A DNA stretch of 64,000 nucleotides. Source: Liolophura sinensis. Taxonomy: Eukaryota > Mollusca > Polyplacophora > Chitonida > Chitonidae. Position 1 is the first letter of the stretch. Each line of letters starts with the position of its first letter. The position numbers and the translations under genes were made by a program. The notes below the pieces were generated by a model. It searched no databases and was not told the origin of the DNA. It was given only the letters and a program-made list of their open reading frames with translations. Where the stretch lies: positions 35,718,191 to 35,782,190 of the forward strand of contig NC_088302.1 of NCBI RefSeq assembly GCF_032854445.1. Reading direction: 5' to 3'. Below are positions 47,301 through 59,100 of the stretch, one piece after another.

Positions 47301-50080
47301 GGCGACAGGTCACCTAGTCGCAGTAACAACAGGCTCAATAAGTTTACAATCCTGTTTGTCAATATTCATACATGTATATGTTTATTAATTCTGTATTTAC
47401 TTGGCGAGACTTCATCATTTTTGGCCAGAACAAGTCAACACTGTTAGGACGTCATTTAGTGGACAAGACCGTCATCAACAAGCCTATCATGTTTGCACTT
47501 TCAATTCCAAGACCAAACCTACCAAGCACAATACTTGCTTCATGAAACAGCGGTCAAATTTTTTTTTTTTTTTTTTAAATAAAATAAAATTTTATTATTG
47601 TCTGTTCGCAAACCTTTCTGTTGGACCTGCCATTTAATAGCAGTTGTCAGAATAGCTAAGTGCTGCAGTTTGAGTTACAGGCCGTTTCATCAGTTTTCGT
47701 TTCAAAAACAATAGGATGTGGCCAGTTTTGTGAGGTCTTGTTATGGACTTTGACAGTTTCTCAGACAAGTTGCTACTTTAGACCATTCTTGTCAGGAACC
47801 ATCATGCTGTATTTTGATTTTTGATATGTTTGGCAGGGAATGTATTGACCTCAAGTTTGGCCTGTAAAACTGCAGTCTCATAAGGACATAAAGCCTTGAA
47901 AGTGACACTTTCGAAGGCAGTAAATTAGATAATGTAGAAACATGGCCAAAGGAGGCCTGGTGGATGAAGCAATCAGAATCAAGAAAAATGTGTCACTTGA
48001 AAACAGCTAAACATTAAAACCTGATTTTAAAAACAGTAGTTTACTTCTGATAACTTGAAATGGTGACAATAGGGCCAAAAGTTGAACAGAACAAAAAATA
48101 ACTACAAATTGAAACATATCTGAAGACTTCATTGAGTGGTATGCTTAAGTAGGTTTAGACGTGCAGTTTTATTTGTTTGATTTACTGTCATGCAAAGTTT
48201 AGCTGATAAGAAAAAGAGATTTGTATGATGTATTTTTTATGTCTTTATAAAGATGTTAACTGCTATTTTCTTAATTGACAAGTTCAGGTTTGAGCATTTG
48301 ATTTAATGTCCCATAATTCTCCATTTCCAGGTGTGTGTATCTAAATAAACATTGAATATAAAGCAGAATTTGAATTTATTTCCTAATTTATGTTGTGCCA
48401 ATTATGTGGGTTTTTTTTTTAAATTATTTGTGCAAACCAAGTAAAGACTGACATACTGTCTGCACTCACATATGTTCTTAAGGGAGAAAGAGGAAAAAAA
48501 ACTGGCAAAAAGTTCTCCGTTGTAACGGCTGAGAAACCAGTTTGTCCAGGTTGCATGTGCAGGAGTAGCCATGTCTTCTAATTATAGTAAGTGTAGTTGA
48601 CTCCTTCATACTGTGGCAGTTTTGTCTGTAGCTGAAGCAAATATGTTCATTGAGGTATGTACACTCACTGTAAATGTCAGTCGACAAAAATATAACTCTG
48701 AGGATACCAGTGTTTATCCAGACAACTATCGTCAGAGTTTCTGAGAAGAAGTTAAAGGTTTAGTGTTTCTGTTACCACACCGATGTAGGTCTGATGGTTT
48801 TTGATTGTCTTTAATGCCACATTTCTCTAATGCAATTCAGTAGTAGTCTGGTATAGGGAGATGTTGATAGGGTGTATGCCCAGTAATATACCAGAGTACT
48901 GTTAATATTGTGAATATTCTTCTACATATAGGTGTCTACAGTTTCATGGATGTGTTGGATTTTGTGTGTAAATTTAAACATTGTAGATATGAAACATTGT
49001 TAGTTTTTCAGTTTTACTAATTTCAGTAGGCATCTCTTGATTTGAACTTATCAAATGATACAAGTGTAGGTTTCCTTTAAATACTCTTTTATCTGTACCA
49101 CAATGATTCAAGTAATATTTTTCAGCACCTTGTAAGGTGATGTACATATATAGACTTCACATATACTTAAACATTTGTCTTTTTGTCCTGCAGTTTACAC
49201 ATTATCTACATATCTACTGATTTATTGGCTTTATTTGATTGGTGTTTTATGCTGTACTCAAGAATATTTCACTTATACGACAGTGGCCAGCATTAAAGTG
49301 GGAGGAACCAAGCAAAGTCCATGGGGAAACCCATGACCATCCGCACGTTGCTGGAAGACCCCATATCTGTTAATAAGCTTTTACACAGGTTTTATAGGTG
49401 GATTATGCAGTGTACATTTTCTATGCAGGAAATACGGACTTGCGTGATGTACATGCATGCAGTGTTGCTAATTATTTCTCACCTCGTGTCTGATGTGTAA
49501 AGACTATAGAGCTTCTAATAAATAACTTATCAGCTGCCTGCATTACTTGCTCCTTGGCAGCAAGAGAAATGAATGCGACTGATTTTATTACATGTATGTG
49601 AAGCAGGCCTTGTGCATGAATATTGTATCTTGATACACTGGATTTGCTTATTGTCATTTCAGTGTAGCTGGTGTAGCTGTTAATAGCCAATTGCATATTG
49701 GAAGAAGCAAAGTGATAGCCTGCTGTTGGTTTATAGCAACAGTAGCATAAACTTGGTGTTCCACTGATTAGGTTAATGTAATGTACGAGTGGTATAACTC
49801 TAAAAAAACTAATGGATCATTTTGACTCAATGTTTCGACTTTTGATTTTGCCATCATCAGAGGTTTGGTGCCATAGTAAATCAAGATTCTGAATTATTTT
49901 AACTTCCCTTGAATTTGGCATAATAAAGTGCTGAAATATTGAGTTAAAGTAAGCCTTTCGTTTTTTCGGATTTAAGGTGCTTTTATATTTAGTCTCATTA
50001 AGTCTGTGATATTTTTAAATAGGATGACTATGGCAACTTTAAGTCAGGAAAAATTCTTATGATTGTTTCTGGTGTTTCAG
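44327..50080 (+). other. Inferred PCM1 intron 1 (non-coding)
   Basis: This 5.75-kb AT-rich stretch separates the candidate PCM1 leader exon from the ATG exon. It contains one SINE copy (49220-49365, minus orientation) and a T-run at 47559-47577. I see no conserved coding segment; the short open frames here lack known motifs and splice context. Confidence 0.5.
49220..49365 (-). mobile_element. SINE family A in PCM1 intron 1
   Basis: Plus-strand view: GGCTTTATTTGATTGGTG, TTTTATGCTGTACTCAAG, CAGTGGCCAGCATTAAAGTGG, and CCCATGACCATCCGCACG. The head is missing. It is antisense to PCM1. Confidence 0.82.
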
Positions 50081-50113
50081 AAGAAGTTTGGGCTCACATC
50101 TGCGACCTAAACC
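50081..50113 (+). other. PCM1 5' UTR portion of the first coding exon
   Basis: A pyrimidine-rich 3' splice site (TTTCTGGTGTTTCAG, AG at 50079-50080) precedes 33 untranslated bases and the ATG in the context ACCATGG. The acceptor shows that a non-coding exon lies upstream; the best candidate ends at 44326. Confidence 0.75.
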
Positions 50114-53100
50114 ATGGCATCAGGAGGTGGACCTCCTCGTAAAGTCTCCGCCTCAGAGGGTCGAGCACATAGAACTTGGAAGAGGTCTAATAGTACTGCA
50201 GATGGTGATGACAATGCCAGCATGACCAGTAATCCTTTGGATGCCAGACCAAATAATTGGGTTAGAACTTATTTATGAAACGATAATTTCATTTGTCTTG
50301 CAAAGTCTGCTTTAAATTCACATTTAGAAAAGAATTTTGTATTTAATTTGGCTTTTTGTGTGTGTGTTTTGTTCAGTGCTCATCATGAAAAATTAAGGTC
50401 TTTTTGACTTAAGGGGAGGTTGTTCATGACAAAGTTGTGATTACATCATGTACTCTGATTCCTCAAAGACCAACTTTCAGTGCAATTTATGCATATTTTC
50501 AATTTAAATTTGGAGACCAAACCACATTCGTTGAATTGGGCTTCACCAAAAGTATAATTTTTATCAGTGAACGCAGAATAATGCCTTCAGCATATGCTTG
50601 AATAAATACATCGCAAACATGCGAAAAGGTTGAAGAATCACGTATAATATTTGGGAACAAATACTTGTCATAACTGCAATCATTACAGGATTTCTCTGAC
50701 TGGCAGCCAAGCTCAGCCATTGATGCAGGTAAACGGAGAAAAAAGGCGAAGGCCAATCCTGAGCGTGAACGTGAGAAGGAAAGAGAGCGAGAAAGAGAGA
50801 GGTCTCTATCACAGGACTCCAGTCCGCAGGCAGCTGAGAAACACCACCGAACCCCCTCCACTTTCCCAAGGACTAAAGGCACCCAGGCTGGGCAAAAACT
50901 TGCCCTGGAGAATCTGCGACAGCATATGACCTTCAGCGATCTCGAAGATGTCAGTATTGATCACTCGTGTGGTTCTGTGAATGAATTATGAAATATGTTT
51001 AAATTTTATCAGTGTGCTTGATTTACATAATAGGCTAGAATTTTGTAGATGCTTTTCATGAAATTGCCTTTGTGCTTTGCCTTGACACAGATGGAAGGAG
51101 ATGTATAAATAAAGTGTGCATGTGTTGTATAATAAATGTAGTGTATAATTTAGCTGATATATGTAAGGTAAAAATCATAGGATTGATTTACTCATAAATT
51201 ATTAATTCACCTACAGAAGATGTGAAGATTAGGAATACATGCACATGTATTTCTTCACTTGATTTCTGCAAGTGGGAATTTCAGTTCTGCAAGGGTTTTA
51301 AACAGAATACATTTCCTATGTGTACTTCTTCTGCCTGTGCCCACAACATTTAATTTTGCTATTGAAAGGTTAATGTACATGAATACTTCGGGGCCCTTGT
51401 TATAGCCTTTGCTTGTTTGACTGCGACCTTATGTCAGTAGGTTTGTCAGGAAACAATGAAGGGCTGTTTGAAGCTAGTCACTTTGTTTTTCTTCTCCGGG
51501 AAACCTGACCTTAATATAAGAGAGAAAAGTACAGCATTAAACACCAATCAAATAAATAAATCAGTGAGTGCACAAATTCTTTGCTGCCAATGACGGCTGT
51601 GGTATCTACAGAGCTAAAGTTTAATGGATTCCAACCTGTCATACTGCAGCAGCTGAGCAATGATGGGGAGAGGAATAACGCCAGGAAGGTGACACTTCGC
51701 CGTGACCGACAAGCCAACTACACCCGGCAGGATACCTCAGGCAGTAATGGTAGCAACATGAGGAGACATGGGTCTGCCGGAGACGCCAGGACCAGTGACA
51801 ATAGGAATAACAACAGGGAAGACATTGGGGTAGGAGCATTTGATTACTTTGTGTGCCCAGAGAAATTTTTATGGTTTGACAACTGAGGTGGAAAAATTTA
51901 TAATACATATGAGGAAAATTGTGAAAAAAACATAAGACCCATTTCACAAAAATGTTGTAATGCTATGGTTAAAAATCTGATGATGTGTATGTCTTCACAA
52001 TATGTGGTCATGGGCATTATGTCTGGCACAGTTTACGACTAATTGAAAAGTGTATTGAAAGTTCAGACAGGCTTAAATCTAGGCATGTACGGTTCTGTCA
52101 TGATACGATACTCGATACAGGAGTTGCGATACGATATGCTCACTTTATACAGTGCCTTGTCTGACCATTGGGGTGGAGAATAAATGATTATTCAATTTTA
52201 GCTAGGTAAAGCCCTGCATATTTCATTATTTGTTAAGTATGGTTACTGAAGAAGGGAAAACAAATCACATCACAGCTATGTCAATTTTATAAATGAAAAC
52301 ATAACTTTATTAATCTTATTTGAATCTCCAAAAATAGACCTCCATAATTAAGTTTCTTTGGTTACATTAAATATATCCATCTGGGAATGAGTCATGTTCT
52401 TCATTGGGACCATATGCAAGTTTTGCAAAATATGCCTGTGTATGATAGTATAACAGGTCGTTTTTGTGTTTACATTATTGAGGTTATAATATGGCTCGTT
52501 CGACAAAAAGTCCTCTTCTTCTTTCATTGTTGTTATTGTGTCGGTCTACACAAAAATATTCAGTGTGAATCAGATTATTGAGCAGGTTATGCAAGGTCAT
52601 TGAAGGAATACCCAATAGTTCCCGCTTCTTCACCTTCACTGGCTTTGTTACCAAACCCCTCGCTAGGCGTTTTGGAGGGACGCAGCATCCTGCCGTCTGA
52701 AAACTGCGTCCTGTTGCTTTTCTTAAAAAAAATTGCGCCCTGCTGCCTTTTTTTACTTTCCAGTCATTATTTCAAACAATGAAACTCAGCCAGCAAGTTT
52801 GCTAAACCTCGTTTTGTTGGGCCTAACTGTCATTATGGCAGTGTGGCGCAAGATACGAAATTCACAGCCAATTTGATTTGCCAGCGTCAATTGTACAGAA
52901 CACCAAAGTTAACAATTGTAAGCATTTAGTTTGGGAAAAAAAGCTATTCTTACGCTGAACTTCGATAGGTTGCTCATAAAAGAGATATTCAATGAGTATA
53001 CTCAGCAAACATATCCTCAGTACTTCTGTATAAACGCTGTAAAAAGTTCAACACACATGCTCTAAATGGCAGCCATGTGTGGGCAAGTGAGTGATGTAAA

Positions 53101-56100
53101 ATGCTTAGGGAGGACAAATTTTGTTTTATTTTTCAGCAAAAGGTTTAAAATTCTCTAAAATAAATACTTAACTATTCGCACAATTAAATATGAATTGATC
53201 TTGGTTTATCACATAAAATGAATGTTAATAGTGTAAATCTTCAACAGTTTGCAATGTATGTATTAATATTTTATGCTTAAAACTATATTATTTAGAATAG
53301 AAGAAATTACACAGCATCACTTGAAAATTAATGAGGAATTACAGTAATGACAATTTGTTTTCAATGATCAACTTACGATCGACTTACAACTATGAAATCA
53401 TTTCTGGCAATGCAGGGTCGCTGGCAGTCGCGGGCCAGCAGCCCCCTCCCTCCCCCCTGCACCCTGCCCCTCTAAAATCCTAGCAAGGGGTCTGTTACCC
53501 AGAGCTGTTGTTAACATTCTTGCTTATGTGTGGAAATGCTTAACTGTTTCAGCCTGACACAAATCACATTGTAAGCCGTCTAATGCAAATTCGAGATTAC
53601 ATCAAACAAGCCAGTTCTATGATGAACACATTGCAGAAGTCTCCTAATCCAGTAAGTAGCAGACATTAGAAGCCTTTTGTACATCAAAAATCAATTTTTC
53701 TTTTGTGAAGTAAGCTCAAACTAAGACAAAAATATCTGTTTCGTCTGTAAATTCTGTATAATTGAGTTTCCTTTGTTCCAGTACTTGTTATTAGCTTCCA
53801 TACAGATAGAATATTTCTGCTTCTTTACTATACTTTTGATGTTTCTGTAATAATTTGCTTTCACCTACATGTGCTCAACGTCATTCTAAGGTACTGTATT
53901 CACTGCCCACTATAATTTTAGACGGAAGCTCAGAAAGCTAGTAAGCTGGCCTCCTGTAGTGGCTTCTCTTAAGGAACAGGAACATGCCTACCTTGATCTT
54001 CTCCAGAGACTTCGGGTTTGTCTCCAGTTACAGCAGTGACATTCCTGGCTTTTTGTTTTTTAACCAAGACATCATATTCAATACCTGTAGTAGATTGGAA
54101 ATTTACTGTAATGGTGACATCCCACAAAAAGTCTTTTGCACACAGAACACTTGTTTACAACTGAATGTCAAAACTAACCAACAGATAGAGCAAAATAGAG
54201 CTGCTTGTCACAGCCAAAAATTGGGTGCAACTTTGATAATGCTTGATATGCCGTCAGTGATATTCACGATGTGAAAATGATGTCTTGGTAGAGTACTGCT
54301 TTCCTTTAACAGTTATCAGATTACATGGTGTCTCATAAAGCTAACAGTTTTTTGTCCACTGTGTGAAAACATTCAACATTATCTTCTTCACCTGAGGAAA
54401 CATGAAAGTGACTTAAGGGACACACCATGTAATCTAATGACACTTCCTGCTTTCTAATATTTTCTGGAGCCTAGTTCAGTTTTAGCATGCATGTGTGTTT
54501 CAAACGTTTTATTGTTTTAATAGCAATCAGTTTCTGAAGTGGAGAACGTGCGCAAACTATTAACTAACCTTCGTGAGCAAGAGAAGTCCTATATGACCCT
54601 GTTACAACAGTTACTGGTGAGTGAGAGGAACAAGTGGTGGTACTGAAGGTTATCTGCTTATTGCTAAACTTAACTGTCCGGGGAGTTTCAAAAATAAAGT
54701 AGAGCTTCAAGTGATGGAACCCGTACCATTTCAGTAGATTGAGTTGTTCTTAAAAAGATCTCTTGAGGTTTGGAAGGTAGAATGCAATTCTACTAGAATT
54801 TCAGCAGCAAAAGTCATATTTTGTGACACATACTTGCCTGTGAATATTCCCTTTTTTGGGTGATATTTTAGGATGTTTACCGTACGTCACATCAAGAAGT
54901 AAGTTGGGTGTCTGATGAAGGCTCATTGTTTCCTCTGATCTCCACCAGGTTTTTTCCACCCAGAAAGTAGCCTTATACCTCTAAACTGTGAGATAAACCT
55001 ACCAGTCAAAGAAATGAATAGAGCAAATTCAGCATACATGTATCAGCTGTTGTGAAAACGCTGTTCGTACAGTAGGGGAAGGGGAAAAATGATCAACAAT
55101 AAAACTGAACACATATATTCTACACAGGCTCAGTTTCAGTTTTAAATGATGCATATTCATGAGGCAGTAGGCTTCTAATTGTTTAGAAGTCCTATTTAGT
55201 TGAATATCTTCCTACCTACTAAATTTTGTGGCGGATTCTTTAGTCATCACTTGCTTATTCATAAGTGCTACTCATTCTTCTGTAATAATAGCCTTGTAGA
55301 TGAAGTGAGAGCAAGTTTAAACAAATTTTTATTTGAAGATATACACTGTCTATAAACTTGTAGCACATTCTTGTAGTGATAAGGTCGGATAAAGTTATGT
55401 TTAGAAATTGCGCTTAATAGGAAATCCTTAAAGGCATATATAGAGCTTTCAAGAATTCATAAAATTAGGTATACACTGTACATCTATGTTGCACAGCCTT
55501 TTGGTGTACCTTTCCGAGTCTTAACAACTTCTGTGTTGTTTGTATGTTTTCACCCATGCAAGTAAATTCTGCTACGTGCTGGTTTTTGATTTGCATATAA
55601 ATTTTATGCACATGTAAACAAGCATCATAAGTTCGTGTATCTGTTGCTTTGTGGTGGATATATACGCATACTTTACGAACAAGTTCATATGAAAAGGTTT
55701 ATATGAAAGAAGAATATGTTACTATATGAATCCCTCAACCATTTCGTGTGATATCATACCTATCTCAGCCTATAGTGAACAACATGTTCTAGGTAGGCTA
55801 ATAGAATTGTTTCTTTTCCAAACCATGAAGTTTAACTGGGCCAATGTACTGTGCTGCTTCAAGTAATTTACTTGCTCAGACATTAAATTAAATGAGTCAT
55901 ACTTTTAATAAAAACATGGTTAAAGAATTAAGATGCACGTAAATGTTTGCAGTTCCTTAGATGATATCGTTCACCTTTACCATCATTATATTTTCTCATG
56001 ACAGGCCTTGCGAGATGAAGCCTCAGCTGCGGAGCATAACCCAAATGATGCCAGGAACATGGTCCGTGTTAAAGCTGAGCCTTTAGATGAAACTGCTTCT

Positions 56101-59100
56101 TTGGACCTTGATGTACGCTCAGAGGTGTCCGATGCCACTACAGTATGTTATTTTCTAGTTTTTTCCTCATAGTTTAAACCTTTGTCATGAGATGTTTCAT
56201 CTAGAGACATTGTAGAGTATTGTATCAAGTATGTTACACTGAAGGTTCATTAAATAATTACAAGAAAAATATATGCACACAACCTACTGGTGAAGTGTTT
56301 AAGACATTAAAATGGTGTCAGCAAAGTCTAAGTATACGGGAATCTTGATAACACATGGTCACTTGTAGCCCGTAAAAAAAGTAAAAGGTATAAAAAATAT
56401 TTTCAGTAATAACTGTGATGGGCTCTGTGCAGTGCTCATATTCAAGGTTTGGTGGTATGATATGTGTATGGTATGCGTATGTTCTCCTCTGTTCATGTGT
56501 TGTCATTTGGTAATACTGTTGTAAGACTGGCTCCTGGTGTTTGGCATGTCTCTTGTCAGGGATCATAGACTTGTACAGTATATGCTGTCACATGCAATAT
56601 TTAACTCTCTCTGGCAATCATTTACTTTGCTGTACATGTGCCAAAAAAAAAAAATAAAAGAAAAATGTTTACAGGTTAACTGTTAGCCTAATTCTAGTTT
56701 TGTAACATAGCATTGGCTAACTCTCATGGTGAATTACATGTAAATCTGAATTTATTAATCTGTCCCTGTGGTTCGGTGTACTTGTCAAATTCATGTGACT
56801 GAACTTGCCAAAACTTCTCAATTCATTCATGTTTACCCCTGTGTAAATTGACCCAGTCTGTCCTAATCTCTTATAGTTCAAGAAACACAACATTTTGTGA
56901 TTGCAAAATACAGGCATTTTTCATGTTTGTACATATTCATGCGTATGTAGTACGCTGTTAAAGAGCTGGAAAATATAACCACTATGAAGGGGGCAGAAGC
57001 TATTGCAGCAGCTTTGTTTTGCTTTTGATGTAAAGGAGCGTACCCAGAGTTCATCATCTCGACCCCGCATTGAGGATAAGCTTGGGGTAGACTCTGACTC
57101 TGAGGTTAGGAGTCTTACCTCTCCGGCTGTTTGTGATCAGATGGGTCCTCCTCCTGCGCTTCGCGTTAGGCTCCCGTCTTGGGACTATGAAGCTTCACGA
57201 TATGAGGTACATGTACACCGGAACTGCCTGAAATCTGTTGCTCAAACAATAACATCTCATGTTTTCATACTAATCCTGAGCATGTGACTGTTTCGTGTCT
57301 TTTAGTTAGTGTTGTTTATCTAGATAGACATGGCAATTTTCTGTAGATTTCCGCTGATTTTAAAATCGGCAGTGGTGATTTTTGTAAAAGGTTTACCATT
57401 CTATCCATTCACTTGATCTGTTACATTCAGTAGTGTATGTTTACCGTTCTTATTTAAAACACATGGAGTTTAGGGTGGAAAAGGGTGAAAACATTAACAA
57501 GTGATAAGGAATCAGTTGCCCGTGAAAAAGATAAGACTGTTCAGAACGAATTTCGATTGGGGTGGCTTGACAGAAGTGTAACAGTTCGAGTTTAAAATCA
57601 GCAAGAATTTTGAGAATCGGACTTTGTGAAGAAATGCAACATTTCCTGGCAAAGCAATCTGCTCCTACTGCAACAAATTTATCAATTACGGCTCTTGGGG
57701 GAATGTGTTGGGTTTTTTGACAATGCTACGAAAGTAGCCAATCAAATGTTAAAATTCGTTTGACAAGCTATTCACTTGGATCATTGTTCGCTAAGAAACA
57801 TGCCAGTGGCATTGTTGTGTCTGATACTACACGATGGGGCATACTTGCAAAACCCATTCAGAAGAGGGACTCGGGACTAAACCATTAACACCCCCATCGC
57901 TGATTCATTCTGAAGTAAATTGACTTTATTGTATTCTTTTATTTACTATTTCATTGCCAGATCTTGTGAATGTGCGATGTTTGTATTGACGATATTATCC
58001 AGGGTCTAATTATTGTGACCTGATTATCATTGCAGACAAAGTTGTTGTTGATGCACATATTGATCATCAACAGGCATTTTTACTAAAACTTCAAGAACTA
58101 TTTGCTGTATGTTTTAAAAACATAAACTATAATGCATAATAATAAATGCCATAAAACAAATTTAGTGAGCAAATGAACAAATTATGAACAAATGCGCTAC
58201 CCAATACTATTTGAAAAGTAACCTTTTACTCCATTTTTAATAACACCGTGTTCTCGACAGTTAAATGACCTCTGTCGTTTTAATTTTTAATCTCTAGTTT
58301 TGATTTCATAGCAGTTAAATTTCCACATAATGCTTCAGCTTCAGGCAGGGGGGCAGACCCCCGGCTAATTTTCAGCTGGTTTCAAAATTTACTGTTGCCA
58401 TGCCTGTCTAGGACGACCCATAAATAAGTAGTGTGTTTTTCGTTTTGGGAAGGATTATTACCTGTCCTAGCATGCAATTTTGGCAGTGAGAATTGAGTGG
58501 TACACAAAACCCCTATATCACTTTTAAGCTTGTCTAGGAGAAGATTAATGTGTTTCTTGTAGTTTCACATTTATTGTCCCTACAGTATGTTGTGGATGAT
58601 ATTATTGAATACATTGTACATGTATTCATGTAATGTTTGTGATCTGCATGGCTGTGAATTGGATTAAATGATACTAACCCCTTTGCAGCATACAGCCTAT
58701 AACATTATTAACACTCATATTAACATATGAGAACAGTTTTTAATTTTCGTTGTTGACAATTCTTGGGTTTTATGAGGCTGGTGACATTGTAACCACATAA
58801 ATGCTGTTGATAAACCTCTGTTTTGTAATACCACTTGTTATTAACATTAAAAACGGTGTAATTTTCTAATTCAGTCCGAGGAATTAAGACGAGCCGAAGA
58901 TGGTCTATCAGAAAGGAAGAATGAATTAGCCATGTTAAAGGAACAAGAAGAGTTGTTGAAGACACTTGTGGAACAACAGGAGCAAGTAAGTAAACCTGCT
59001 GTATACAAGTGTTTCCTTGAGAGGAACAATTCAGGGCTTGAAATTAGCTCTTGCCTGCTGGTTAAGAGACAAGTAGAATTTTGATCTGACCAGTGGTGTA

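Noticed and set aside
50499-50929. Minus-strand frames of 101-127 codons, and a plus-strand shadow frame, over PCM1 exon 2
   Set aside because: They are shadows of the PCM1 coding frame; the Ser/Leu/Arg runs reflect the antisense of the Arg/Glu tract.
51639-51947. 102-codon minus-strand frame
   Set aside because: It is the antisense shadow of PCM1 coding exon 3.
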